Below are positions 45,204 to 54,555 of a DNA stretch of 64,000 bases, piece after piece. Each line of letters opens with the position of its first letter. Positions within the stretch are counted from its first letter, which is position 1. A model generated the notes under the pieces. The model made no database searches. It saw nothing but the letters and a program-made list of their open reading frames with translations, and was not told the DNA's origin. Where the stretch lies: assembly GCF_900109375.1 (NCBI RefSeq), contig NZ_FOAB01000004.1:558001-622000 (forward strand), read 5' to 3'. The position numbers were made by a program, and so were the translations under genes. Source of the DNA: Aquimarina amphilecti. Lineage in GTDB: Bacteria; Bacteroidota; Bacteroidia; Flavobacteriales; Flavobacteriaceae.

Positions 45204-46109
45204 TTAACTATTTTGTTTTACCCATAACTCTATGAGGTAATTAGATATAGAATCATTTTTTGAAACTATAAGTTTATTTTCCTGTACCATTTTATTGATT
45301 TGATTGGCAGAAAACCATTGTGCTTTTTTTATTTCTTTATTATCAACTTTAAATTTTTTGTTCTTTGTTCTAGCAGAAAAACCTAGCATCAGAGATGATG
45401 GAAATGACCAAGGTTGTGATGCGATATATTCAATATCATCTACCATTAAATCAACTTCTTCTTTCATTTCTCTTTTAACGGTGTCTTCTAGGCTTTCTCC
45501 AATTTCTGAGAATCCAGAAAAGAGAGAACACATATAACCATATTCTTTTTCCTGCATATTTAACAAGCATAGAGGAGGGGATTTTTTTGGTTTATATTCA
45601 ATTAATACAATAACTGCAGGATTGATTCTTGGAAAATGAAGTGAATTGCAAAGGTTATTTACACATTTTCTTCGATGTCCTTTTTCTTCTTTAATTGTTT
45701 TTGAACCGCAATTATTACAAAATTGATGTGTATTATTCCAATTTGAAATCCCTTTAGCATATGCTAGTAATGATGCTTCTTTTTCATTAATTATATGAAA
45801 ACAATCTCGTACACATCTTAATTCAGAATAAGATAAAAAATCGGAGATAATTGTGAGTTCAATGTCTGATAAGTCAATACACCAAATCTCTTTTTTATTT
45901 ACTACCCCGAGAAAGTATTTTTTATCTGTAAGAGCGATTAATTCTAATGGAACATGCATCAGGATATTATCTTTTCCTACTGATGTGGTTATAAAGAAAT
46001 CATTTTTAAAAATTGGGATATAGGAAATTTCGTGAGATTTTGTTTCAATTTCACGTAACTCAACGCCTCTGTCAAAATCATAATTACTATAAGACTGCTC
46101 TCTACTCAT
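45204..46109 (-). CDS. nudC: NAD(+) diphosphatase / NADH pyrophosphatase
   Basis: A 301-residue Nudix hydrolase that cleaves NAD(H) to NMN(H) and AMP and can remove NAD caps from RNA. The zinc ribbon is formed by FCNNCGSKT and RKCVNNLCNSLHFPR, the Nudix box is GFSEIGESLEDTVKREMKEEVDL-like (split here: GFSEIGESLE, REMKEEVDL; terminal G replaced by D), and the NudC signature SQPWSFPSSLMLGF follows. It overlaps the HxlR regulator gene upstream by eight bases, so translation is coupled. Confidence 0.9.
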   Translation of the reverse strand: MSREQSYSNYDFDRGVELREIETKSHEISYIPIFKNDFFITTSVGKDNILMHVPLELIALTDKKYFLGVVNKKEIWCIDLSDIELTIISDFLSYSELRCVRDCFHIINEKEASLLAYAKGISNWNNTHQFCNNCGSKTIKEEKGHRRKCVNNLCNSLHFPRINPAVIVLIEYKPKKSPPLCLLNMQEKEYGYMCSLFSGFSEIGESLEDTVKREMKEEVDLMVDDIEYIASQPWSFPSSLMLGFSARTKNKKFKVDNKEIKKAQWFSANQINKMVQENKLIVSKNDSISNYLIELWVKQNS

Positions 46110-46437
46110 TAGTGTCGAAGTTTTTTGCCCAATCTTTTGCCCAAGATTCTAAAGGTTTAAGTAATAGGAAAATTTCTTTTCCTTTATTGGTTAGGGCATA
46201 TCCGTCAACTGTTCTCTCAATTAAAAAAGATTGAGTTAATTCTTTTAATCTTCTATTTAGTGTTGTTGGCGAAATGGATTCACATCTTTCTTGAAGTACG
46301 CGAAATGTACAAGAGCCTTCTTGTAACCTCCAGATGATTCCCATGGACCAACTTCTTCCTAATAGATCGAACAAGGCCATTAAATGATTTCCTGATTTAG
46401 ATCCTCTAACTGGTTTTCCTGGTGTTGGTAATGACAT
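46102..46437 (-). CDS. HxlR family transcriptional regulator
   Basis: A 111-residue winged-helix regulator. The family opening pattern LFDLLGRSWSMGIIWRLQEGSCTFRVLQ and the recognition part SISPTTLNRRLKELTQSFLIER are clear, but the first metal- or thiol-sensing Cys of typical members is absent near the N-terminus. HxlR proteins often respond to electrophiles or oxidants. Its operator is a tandem pair of palindromes directly upstream. It leads the nudC operon. Confidence 0.92.
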   Translation of the reverse strand: MSLPTPGKPVRGSKSGNHLMALFDLLGRSWSMGIIWRLQEGSCTFRVLQERCESISPTTLNRRLKELTQSFLIERTVDGYALTNKGKEIFLLLKPLESWAKDWAKNFDTNE

Positions 46438-46448
46438 ATTTTTTATTT

Positions 46449-46488
46449 GCTACATAATTGGTAGCAAAGCTACATAATGTGTAGCAAA
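46449..46488 (-). promoter_or_regulatory. HxlR operator pair over the -7 box
   Basis: Two copies of a 20-base unit lie head to tail: GCTACATAATTGGTAGCAAA at 46449-46468 and GCTACATAATGTGTAGCAAA at 46469-46488. Each contains GCTAC...GTAGC arms. The minus-strand -7 box TAGCTTTG occupies 46465-46472 at their junction, with no TTG at the usual distance. HxlR binding would cover or replace the promoter contacts. Confidence 0.75.
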
Positions 46489-46616
46489 TAAAAAAACAGT
46501 ATTAATTATTTTAACAGTAATGAGGGGCTAAGGGTATTTTATTTTTGATTATGAAATGTACTCAAAAACAGATTTTGTTTAAAGATTAGCGCTAAGCCTG
46601 TGTACTAAAATCTGTA

Positions 46617-47003
46617 TTAATTATAGGTGTTATTAGAGGCAGTTTTATTCAAATTAATCATTTGATTTATCCCCATATACAGAACTATGAGCGCTATAAT
46701 TCCAATTATTAAGTTTCCTGCTTCCGTAATTTTGAAAGGATCAATTATGATAAGTATTATACTACCTAAAACCCAAGTATAATCTTGAATAATGATCCAT
46801 ATAACAGCAGGTTTTCTCTGTTTTTTTATTTCATACCAGATAGTTGATCCAAAATAGATTAGTATTAATCCAATAATCCAAAAAATGGTATTATTACTAG
46901 TTCCAAACAATTTTGCTATTTTTTGATTTAATAAGATCATAATTAAACCTGACAGACTGGAGAATATAGCATTGATTCTTAAAGCTTCTTGTAATTTGTT
47001 CAT
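46617..47003 (-). CDS. Small four-helix membrane protein
   Basis: A 128-residue protein with hydrophobic segments at about 8-26, 38-56, 66-86 and 93-113. No family or functional motif is recognised beyond a general resemblance to small flavobacterial membrane proteins. It is followed upstream by a Crp/Fnr gene on the same strand at 65 bases, so a regulator-target pair is possible. Confidence 0.65.
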   Translation of the reverse strand: MNKLQEALRINAIFSSLSGLIMILLNQKIAKLFGTSNNTIFWIIGLILIYFGSTIWYEIKKQRKPAVIWIIIQDYTWVLGSIILIIIDPFKITEAGNLIIGIIALIVLYMGINQMINLNKTASNNTYN

Positions 47004-47068
47004 TTTATAAAAATTTTGTTTTCACAAATTTCTATAAATGGTGTCTAATCTCTCTTGACAAATGATAG

Positions 47069-47632
47069 TTAATTCCCTTTTCTTAGCCTGCTTAAAGACT
47101 CTGGCGTAATTCCTAACATAGATGCGATATATTGTAATGGAACATTTTTAAAAAGTTCTGGTTCTTCATTAAGTAAGCTGTTAAATCTTTGCTTAGCAGT
47201 AGTATGCAATTGAGAAAACATATTTTTTTCTAATAAAGCAAAAGAATTAGCTAATAAGAGATTATCAAACTCTAACCATTTAGGTTCTGTTTTATTCAGT
47301 TCAAAATGATTTTTTCTGTTAATCGTGTAAAGCTTACAATCAGTAATAGCTTGGATATTCCAATTATTGTTGGTTTCAAAAATAAAACTAGAAAGAGAGG
47401 TTATGAACTTGCCTTCACTACCAATCCATAATGTGATTTCTTTTCCATCTGCGATGTCATACATTCTCATGAAACCAGATTCGATAAATGCCATTTGTCG
47501 ACAGATTTTCCCGGATTCGAGAAAAAACTCCCCCTTAGTTATTTCTAAAGGATTAAAAACTGAAAGAATATTATTCAAAGCGTTTTTATCAATAGATACT
47601 TGACTTAAAATACAGTTTTTTAATTTTTCCAT
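47069..47632 (-). CDS. Crp/Fnr family transcriptional regulator
   Basis: A 187-residue regulator. The sensor barrel is about 15-125 (GEFFLESGKICRQMAFIESGFMRMY) and the helix-turn-helix is VPLQYIASMLGITPESLSRLRKG. It may regulate the membrane-protein gene downstream. No Fe-S cysteine set of true Fnr is seen, so the effector is unknown. Confidence 0.88.
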   Translation of the reverse strand: MEKLKNCILSQVSIDKNALNNILSVFNPLEITKGEFFLESGKICRQMAFIESGFMRMYDIADGKEITLWIGSEGKFITSLSSFIFETNNNWNIQAITDCKLYTINRKNHFELNKTEPKWLEFDNLLLANSFALLEKNMFSQLHTTAKQRFNSLLNEEPELFKNVPLQYIASMLGITPESLSRLRKGN

Positions 47633-47885
47633 TTAGTTTTAGTTATCGCCAATGTTTGATATATGCTGTAGTCGAGTAATTTGTTATTTAATTCTAGGTA
47701 CTCTTGTTCAGAATTTAAGTGTTTTTAATTTTTAAATTTCAATATTATCATAAATATACAAGAACTGATTGACTATAGTCATATGCATATTGATGTTCAC
47801 AATTCTTTTAAAGAATATAGTGAAAAGATATACATACTAAGAAATAGACTTCTTTAATTTCTTGAAGATTAAACAAGGTTTGTTG

Positions 47886-49274
47886 TTATTTTTTCTGCAA
47901 TGCTTTTTTTAGATTTTCTTGATATACAGATAGATCAGGTGAGTTGTCTGCAGTTGCAAGTTCTACAGCTTTTTTATAATTTTTTATCGATTTATCGTAG
48001 TTACCAAGCTCCATTAATGCTTCAGCATAACTATCAAAACCATTTGCGGATTCTGGGTGTAAAATGGTATTTGCCTTAAATATGCACATTGCAATTTTTG
48101 ACTTTTTATGTTCCATAAGATATTGATATCCTAACGCGTTGATTTCCCATTCTTCTATAATTCCTTTTTCTTTACAATCCTTTAGAGTAGTCAGAATGTT
48201 TTTTTCAGAATTTACTTCGTCATAATTCTCTAATTTTGATAGAAGATTAATAAAAGTATTGGTATAGAATTCCTTTAACTTTTTTCTGTATTGATCAGCA
48301 GCTGTTTTTGCTAATTCGTGGGTTTTATTAAGTGATTCATCACTAGATACTTTGATTTCCGGAACGACACCTACACCTTCCCAATTTGTTTTTGTGATGG
48401 GATTAATTGCTTTTCCGGTTGGTATGAAAACACTTAAGAATTCATTAATAGGGTTAGTGCCACCAGGATTCGCTCCTCCACCTGTGGTTTGTCCTACTAG
48501 GGTTGCACGTTTTTGTGTTTGCATATTATATGAAAATTCTTCAGCACCCGAAAATGTTCTTTTACTAGTTATAACAAATAATGGAACATCAATCATTTTT
48601 GTACCATCCACTTTATCAAGTGTATAAAAATCAATTGTTTTATTACCTTCTCTAAAATAGAGGCTATTTAAATGAACACCTCCTTTAAAAAAATAACTAC
48701 ATAAATACTTTACCATATCAGGATCTCCACCACCATTTTTACTTAGGTCAATAATTACTGCATCTGTATTTGAGATAAGCTTCATGTATGCGTCTGCAAT
48801 TATTTTTCCTTCTTTATAATAAGTGAACCCTCTTAAATCCAGATATCCTATATTTCCTTCCAGTACTTTTACATTATTAAATCCAGCATTATATTCTTTT
48901 TTCCTTTTGAGGTTATAAATTTTTTCTTCAATAAGACGCTCAGGAGTCATAGAGGGTTGTTCATATGGAGGCTGACTCATGATTTTCATATGTTTGTCAT
49001 TATTGATTGATTGTACAGATTTAGTAAGTGCTTCAGCAAAACTTTCATTTGTTACAAACTGATCAAAATGTTTTTTGTCAAATTGTTTCTTTAAATGTTC
49101 CTCAGTTTTTTTTGCAACATCAGGAAAAACATACCTGTCATTCATCAATTTAGACAAAGTACTAATAACCTCTTTTTTATACTTTTCACTTAATTCAATA
49201 TCTTGAGAATTGATAGTTGTGTGACATAGTAATAGGGTTGAAAGAAGGAAAAAATATTTACGGATTACTATCAT
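47886..49274 (-). CDS. Secreted S41 family peptidase with TPR tail
   Basis: A 462-residue exported protein. After a signal peptide (about 1-23) comes an S41 core of the IRBP-like type: NIGYLDLRGFTYYKEGKI, DAVIIDLSKNGGGDPDMV, and the nucleophile region TSKRTFSGAEEFSYNMQTQK with Ser in TFSGAEEF. The end GNYDKSIKNYKKAVEL is a TPR-like helix pair. It likely degrades or binds peptides or lipids in the periplasm or at the surface. PDZ domain absent. Confidence 0.85.
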   Translation of the reverse strand: MIVIRKYFFLLSTLLLCHTTINSQDIELSEKYKKEVISTLSKLMNDRYVFPDVAKKTEEHLKKQFDKKHFDQFVTNESFAEALTKSVQSINNDKHMKIMSQPPYEQPSMTPERLIEEKIYNLKRKKEYNAGFNNVKVLEGNIGYLDLRGFTYYKEGKIIADAYMKLISNTDAVIIDLSKNGGGDPDMVKYLCSYFFKGGVHLNSLYFREGNKTIDFYTLDKVDGTKMIDVPLFVITSKRTFSGAEEFSYNMQTQKRATLVGQTTGGGANPGGTNPINEFLSVFIPTGKAINPITKTNWEGVGVVPEIKVSSDESLNKTHELAKTAADQYRKKLKEFYTNTFINLLSKLENYDEVNSEKNILTTLKDCKEKGIIEEWEINALGYQYLMEHKKSKIAMCIFKANTILHPESANGFDSYAEALMELGNYDKSIKNYKKAVELATADNSPDLSVYQENLKKALQKK

Positions 49275-49361
49275 TGTTTTAAATTTTTAAACGAAATTAA
49301 AAAAAGGAACTTTTATAAAATTGTAAAAAAGTAAACCGCGAAGAAAATAATCCCAAATGTA

Positions 49362-50228
49362 TTATGACGTGATTGGGTCGTATTGATTCGTGAATCGTTT
49401 TAAAATGTTACGATTGGCAATTTCAATCAGATTTGATTTTTGCGAAAAAAACTTAAAAGGCGTTATTTTAAAAATAGTATTAAAGTCTTTAATAAAATGT
49501 GCTTGATCATAAAATCCAGCCTCTAAACCAATAGAGGTGAGGCTCATATCTGGAAACTCTTCTCTAAGTTGTAGGATTCTATTCATTCTCCAAATTTGTG
49601 AGACCTTTTTAGGAGAAAGTCCCACTTTATTTATAAAATGTTTGTGCAGCGTAACTTTACTTACATTAAATTCTTCAAATAATTCACTAACCTTAATACT
49701 TCCGTGTCTATACATAATAAAGTTTAATTGAGCTCTTAAACTTTCGTCGACGGACATAGTTTTTGACAATAAGCTATTTGTAAATTCATTAATAAGTTGT
49801 TCTTGTATAATAGCTTTACTTTTTAAAGAAATTTGTTTGATTAGTAGATGAGATGTTTTATCAAGAGGGAAAACTTTTTCTATATCAATGATACTGTCAT
49901 TAAAATTTATTAATGGATTTTTGATAAGATTTGCAAATGCAAAAGGCTTGAACCTTACGCCTGTAATATTGATTGCTTTTTTAGATTTAAAACTAAGAGA
50001 AGTATTTGTTTGTCCAATAAAATAAGCTCCCGGATATAGATGTATCCATTTGGTTTGCGAATTACTCCTTACCATACAGGGAGAATCAATAAATATAATA
50101 TTAAATGTACAGGTGGGTAGAAACATTTCTAAAGGATTTTCTGTCAATTGTTCATCTGAAAAAATATGCCAATAGCTTTCTACATGATGCGAAAATAAAT
50201 GATCAGGTAGCGTTTCTTTGTACTCCAT
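49362..50228 (-). CDS. AraC family regulator with DUF6597-type sensor
   Basis: A 288-residue regulator. The N-terminal part (about 1-150, MFLPTCTFNIIFIDSP and FIGQTNTSLSF then ITGVRFKPFA) is a DUF6597-like sensor. The C-terminal AraC domain (about 165-265) ends LEAGFYDQAHFIKDFNTIFK. Target and effector unknown. The neighbours are a peptidase and an aspartoacylase-like gene. Confidence 0.85.
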   Translation of the reverse strand: MEYKETLPDHLFSHHVESYWHIFSDEQLTENPLEMFLPTCTFNIIFIDSPCMVRSNSQTKWIHLYPGAYFIGQTNTSLSFKSKKAINITGVRFKPFAFANLIKNPLINFNDSIIDIEKVFPLDKTSHLLIKQISLKSKAIIQEQLINEFTNSLLSKTMSVDESLRAQLNFIMYRHGSIKVSELFEEFNVSKVTLHKHFINKVGLSPKKVSQIWRMNRILQLREEFPDMSLTSIGLEAGFYDQAHFIKDFNTIFKITPFKFFSQKSNLIEIANRNILKRFTNQYDPITS

Positions 50229-50740
50229 CTTAATGTATACTAGTTATGTTATTTTTAATATAAACCTTAAACCAAAACCTAATTAATTATTGTATAATAA
50301 TAATCATTCTTATAAACTTAAATTTACGTCTTTATTATTTTAAAATTCTTAATATCATCTGAATTTACATAGTAAAGGAATAATAAAATCAGTTAATTAG
50401 TTTGTTCAAATATCATCAAAAATGAAGCCAGTTTATATAAAATTTACTTTTGGCTAAGTATCTAAATAGTAATTTTGAAAATATCTTATTTACTACTTTA
50501 TTATTTCTTTTATTTTTTCAATTATATCCTCTAAATTAAAAGTAGGGAGTGGTAATTTATGCTCCATAATATTATTTGAAATTCCATAGGATGTTTAATA
50601 TATCTAATGTAGCTGTGAAAAAAACATCTAATTTTGAGTGTTTTTTTATATTATATTCGGTTTAAAATCAACAGACTCATATGAGTTTATAGGAAAATTT
50701 CTAGAACCATTTGGATATTTAATACACTAACATAAAACAT
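50229..50740. other. Intergenic stretch without a gene
   Basis: About 510 AT-rich bases. No reading frame looks coding on either strand. A weak hairpin, AAAAAACA...TGTTTTTT, at about 50618-50650 may be a terminator for the aspartoacylase-like gene. Nothing else stands out. Confidence 0.4.
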
Positions 50741-51787
50741 CTAGTTTTTCACATAAGTACTAATACACATGACTGTATCATCAATATTTATCGGTGGTGT
50801 AGCAAGCATATACAAAACAATACCATCATTGGTTGCTTTATACTCTTCTAAGAGAACACCAAACTCATCGGTAGTATAACCAATAATATCATTTTTACTT
50901 ACTTTATCTCCAGCTTTATAATTACTATAAAAAATACCTTTTACATTGGCATTTATATAAGTTTGATTATTACAATGAATAATGTTTTTATGAGCTCCCG
51001 TTCCATTGAAGTACATATCCATAGTCTGAAGCATATTGTAGATACCTTTTTTAATCAGGTCGACGTTCTCATGTTGTACATTTCCTAATTTACCACATTC
51101 AATACTTAATGCTGTTTTTCCATCTTGAACTGCTTGTTTAAATGTATATTTTGCAGGTTCCTCGTCCGAAATAGTATATGGGTAGGAGACAACATATTCA
51201 AATCCACTATTTTCAGATAACTTCTTCGCTAAAGCAGTCTGATTTGGTTTTTTGGTATTATTATAATAGCATACGAAAGGGATCAAATCTTCGCAAGCAT
51301 CTCCACCATGTACATCTAAAAAAACATCGCTTTCGGGAATAATATTTGTAGTGATAAAATATGCTATCTGTTCGGTGATGGTACCATCTTTTTTTCCAGG
51401 GAAGGCATTGTTTAAATTTTTCTGATCCTGTGGATTAATAAATGGAGTTCGTGTTAAAAAAGAGGCGATATTAGCAATAGGGATGATAATAAGTGTTCCT
51501 TTAAGATTTTCCGCTTTTATTTCTTTTAATAATTTTTGCGTAGCAACAATTGGTGGATATTCATAACCGTGAACACCTGCTACTATAGTGAAAACTGGTC
51601 CATCAATTTCACCTTTTATTATTGATATTGGTAAGTGACCAGAATTTCCTTTAGCATCAGAAAATTCGACACGAATATTTTCTTTAGTAGATCTTACTTC
51701 TGAATTGAAAGCTTTTTGAAAGGCATTCTGTCCAAGTGCAACTTGAGTAGCAGAAAATATCATAAGATATAAAAGTATTCTTTTCAT
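50741..51787 (-). CDS. Secreted succinylglutamate desuccinylase/aspartoacylase-type protein
   Basis: A 348-residue exported M14-like metallohydrolase with a signal peptide (cleavage about residue 20). The zinc ligands are visible as H72 and E75 in GVHGYEYPP and the later His in VFLDVHGGDACED; the catalytic Glu is probably in LSIECGKLGN. Family members remove acyl groups from amino acids. The secreted form may hydrolyse acylated peptides outside the cell. Confidence 0.88.
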   Translation of the reverse strand: MKRILLYLMIFSATQVALGQNAFQKAFNSEVRSTKENIRVEFSDAKGNSGHLPISIIKGEIDGPVFTIVAGVHGYEYPPIVATQKLLKEIKAENLKGTLIIIPIANIASFLTRTPFINPQDQKNLNNAFPGKKDGTITEQIAYFITTNIIPESDVFLDVHGGDACEDLIPFVCYYNNTKKPNQTALAKKLSENSGFEYVVSYPYTISDEEPAKYTFKQAVQDGKTALSIECGKLGNVQHENVDLIKKGIYNMLQTMDMYFNGTGAHKNIIHCNNQTYINANVKGIFYSNYKAGDKVSKNDIIGYTTDEFGVLLEEYKATNDGIVLYMLATPPINIDDTVMCISTYVKN

Positions 51788-51875
51788 TAGATTTTAAATT
51801 TTGTTCAATCTTTTTACTAAAGATCTAGTTTATGTTGTACAACATAGTCTCTTATTAAGAGATATAACTGCTCTT

Positions 51876-52463
51876 TTAATTACCAAAATAGTGAGGTAGC
51901 AATTTTTTAATTCTTTCTATTTCTACATCTGAAAATTTAGCGTGAGAAAAATAAAGAGTTTCTAGTTTTGTCAAATTTTTTATTGACTCTGGAAGTGTTA
52001 TTAGTGGATTAAAATCTAAATCAAGTTTTTTTAGATTGGTTAAATTACCTATTGATTCTGGAAGATTAGTTAATCCATTAGCTTTTAATCCTAAAAATTC
52101 GAGCTGTGTCATTTCGCCAATTTCTTTAGGAATTACTCCTAATCTATTCCCTCCAATTTCTAAAACTCTAATTTTCTTCATTTTAAAGATAAAATCAGGG
52201 ATTTCTTCGAATTTATTATGATGTAGTCTTAAGTATTCAAGGTTAACTAATTTTGCAATATCCTTTGGGATCTTTTCAAGACCTTCATCTCTTATTTGTA
52301 GACCTCTAACTTTTTTTGGATCCTTTAGAGCTTCTTCTAGCGAATAATATATTAGTACTGAACCTATTTCTGTATGTTCCCATAGTTCTTTAGTCTTTTT
52401 TTGAGAATATGTATTTATAATAAAGCCTAGAGAGCATATGATTAGTAAAGTTATTTTTTTCAT
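51876..52463 (-). CDS. Leucine-rich-repeat protein
   Basis: A 195-residue exported protein with a signal peptide and about five LRR units of 23 residues in the bacterial LPxxI form (LVNLEYLRLHHNKFEEIP, LEFLGLKANGLTNLPESIG, NLKKLDLDFNPLITLPESIK). LRR proteins mediate binding; the partner is unknown. Confidence 0.85.
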   Translation of the reverse strand: MKKITLLIICSLGFIINTYSQKKTKELWEHTEIGSVLIYYSLEEALKDPKKVRGLQIRDEGLEKIPKDIAKLVNLEYLRLHHNKFEEIPDFIFKMKKIRVLEIGGNRLGVIPKEIGEMTQLEFLGLKANGLTNLPESIGNLTNLKKLDLDFNPLITLPESIKNLTKLETLYFSHAKFSDVEIERIKKLLPHYFGN

Positions 52464-52673
52464 TTCCTTGTCTTAATTAACTACAGTGATAAATATATGT
52501 CAATTAGGGTAGAAAACAAGCGATTATTTTAGGTTTAGCCACAAGCTAAATCTGTTACATTTTGTTTGTCTTTTAATTCGGAGGTTTAAAAAATCAATCG
52601 TCTTTGTAAATAAATATGAGCTTTTAGATTTAGCATTTATCAGCAATGATTAACGTACAGTTATCCATTACTG

Positions 52674-53318
52674 TTATTCTAGATTGTAATTTCCATATGC
52701 CCATTTTACTGACGGATTAATCCATTCTTTTAAAGGCTTAAATAAAAATCCGTGACCCATTCCTGTATTTAATTCAATTTCTTTAAAGTGTTTTATTTCG
52801 CAACGTGAAGTTTTCTTTCGTTCTAAAGCGGAAACTCCAAATGAATCAGATTTTTCATAAATCGTTAATACATTTCCGCAATAATTAATTTCAGGTATAT
52901 TTTCAATATCACTATTCCTAAAACTAGCAATGAATACAAAGTTTAAATCTTGATTATTTGACAAAGTCGAAACATATTGGGCAATATATCCACCTTTTGA
53001 TGTTCCAATTACAGTTATTCTTTTAGGTCCAACTCCTATTTTTATTAAGCTATCGATTTGATTTACAATACCAACTGAGTATTCTCTAGCGTTAACATTT
53101 CCATTTCTTTTTTCGCTAATAACTTTTAAACCATTTTTTTTAAATTCATCAATAATTTCATTGTATTCAGTTCTTCCGAATTCAGGGTGTAATTCGTCTA
53201 AATCATGTTCCTCTAAAAATCGATTATGAAGAAAGAAAATATACCGATCATCATCTTCAGTATTGCAAGCGAATAAAATCGTACAAAAAAGAATTATAGT
53301 CAATAAATTTATTTTCAT
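52674..53318 (-). CDS. Lipoprotein with alpha/beta hydrolase fold
   Basis: A 214-residue lipoprotein (lipobox LFAC). The nucleophile elbow is VIGTSKGGYIAQYVS and a late histidine is in GMGHGF. This small lid-less hydrolase may act on esters or peptides at the outer membrane. The Asp of the triad is not clear; candidates lie in IYEKSDSFG. Confidence 0.75.
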   Translation of the reverse strand: MKINLLTIILFCTILFACNTEDDDRYIFFLHNRFLEEHDLDELHPEFGRTEYNEIIDEFKKNGLKVISEKRNGNVNAREYSVGIVNQIDSLIKIGVGPKRITVIGTSKGGYIAQYVSTLSNNQDLNFVFIASFRNSDIENIPEINYCGNVLTIYEKSDSFGVSALERKKTSRCEIKHFKEIELNTGMGHGFLFKPLKEWINPSVKWAYGNYNLE

Positions 53319-53420
53319 TGGTTATATGATGTTTTTGAAATAATAGATGGAAATTTCATTTTATTGAGAATGGACATCATAGATAATGTAGGTGTTAGTA
53401 TTTTATAATGATCAGGTGTT

Positions 53421-53795
53421 TTATTTATCTTTCCGAAGAATTTTCTCCATTTTACGACCTCTTGCTAATTCATCAATCAACTTCTCCAAACGCCTACATT
53501 GTTTATACACTTCAAATTCATCTTCTATTTCTTCAATTCGATAACCGCAAACAACTCCTTTAATCATGTGCGCATTGGGATGAATTTTTGCTTTTTCGAA
53601 AAAAGTTCTAAATGTTACTTTCTCTTCAATAAGCTTTTGTAATCTATCTTCATTGAAACCAGTTAACCATTCTATTACTTGATGGAACTCTTCTTTTGTT
53701 CTGCCATGCTTTTCCAATCTATTCCAGTAAAGAGGGTAAATGGATGCAAAAATCATTTTTGCGACTTTTTCATTTTTTTCAGCTGTAACTTTCAT
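53421..53795 (-). CDS. DUF2200 family protein
   Basis: A 124-residue cytoplasmic protein fitting DUF2200: VAKMIFASIYPLYWNRLEKHGRTKEEFHQVIEWLTGF and IHPNAHMIKGVVCGYRIEEIEDE then MQCRRLEKLIDELA-like KQCRRLEKLIDELA. Function unknown. Confidence 0.85.
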   Translation of the reverse strand: MKVTAEKNEKVAKMIFASIYPLYWNRLEKHGRTKEEFHQVIEWLTGFNEDRLQKLIEEKVTFRTFFEKAKIHPNAHMIKGVVCGYRIEEIEDEFEVYKQCRRLEKLIDELARGRKMEKILRKDK

Positions 53796-53852
53796 TTTTA
53801 ACTGGATTTTAATTTTATATCAATTGATACTAATTGTGTACTATATGAAGAT

Positions 53853-53880
53853 TATGGCAGTTAGTAAACGTTTCTTGTTA
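53853..53880 (-). repeat. attC-like core element
   Basis: On the minus strand TAACAAGAAACGTTTACTAA lies between the DUF1801 stop and the DUF2200 start. Its ACAAGAAACGTT is identical to the right-arm core of the attC-like site at 4716-4740. Confidence 0.4.
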
Positions 53881-53886
53881 GGTAAG

Positions 53887-54321
53887 TTAATTTCTACATG
53901 CACATTCATGATGTTCGTTGAGATATTCTATTGTTTCTGTACAGAGTTTCTCTAAAATAGAAATGTCAATATCGGCAAGTTTTTTTACATAAATACAGGC
54001 TTTCCCCATTTTAAATTTCCCGAAATCTTTTAATAATTCATCACTTTTATCAGTTTTCGAATATATATAAAGCGAAAATTGTGCTTTTCGTGGTGAGAAA
54101 CCGAGCAAAGGAGCATCCCCTTCATGTCCACTAGCATATTTGTAATGATAACTACCAAAACCAATAATAGTCGGTCCCCACATTTTAGGCTCAAATCCAG
54201 ACCATTTTTCCATTAATTCAATTAAATTATTACTGTCGATTTTCTTTTGCTCATTGTCCACGTAAGAATTAATAAAATCGATTACATTGACTTTAGTTTG
54301 AATTGTTTTATTCTTTGCCAT
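53887..54321 (-). CDS. DUF1801 family protein
   Basis: A 144-residue protein of the DUF1801 (YdhG-like) family: WGPTIIGFGSYHYKYASGHEGDAPLLGFSPRKAQFSLYIY is the conserved core. The fold resembles small protein-binding beta sheets. Function unknown. The C-terminal HHECACRN could bind metal. Confidence 0.88.
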   Translation of the reverse strand: MAKNKTIQTKVNVIDFINSYVDNEQKKIDSNNLIELMEKWSGFEPKMWGPTIIGFGSYHYKYASGHEGDAPLLGFSPRKAQFSLYIYSKTDKSDELLKDFGKFKMGKACIYVKKLADIDISILEKLCTETIEYLNEHHECACRN

Positions 54322-54456
54322 GTAGTATTAATTTAATTATGTTTGGAATGCAAGTTAATGTTTAATATATCTGTTGTTACTTAGTAAATGTTGAGCTAAC
54401 AAGATACATTTTTAGTATAGATTTTATCCATTCAATTTCATTTTTTCAGCTTATAG

Positions 54457-54524
54457 ACAATGTTTAGGTTATTATCAGTTCCAGAATTAAAAGTAGAGAA
54501 CTTTTGATTAAGCACTAAATTTCG
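54457..54524. repeat. Dispersed intergenic repeat, copy 1
   Basis: About 68 bases beginning ACAATGTTTAGGTTATTATC and ending TTTTGATTAAGCACTAAAT. Related copies lie at 59200-59267 and 60856-60923. Each begins with an AACATTTCGGTTAT-type stretch and ends with TTTTNGATTAAGNA. All lie just past the stop of a minus-strand gene. Confidence 0.6.
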
Positions 54525-54555
54525 TTTTGATTATTACCATTGTTAGTAGTAGGTT

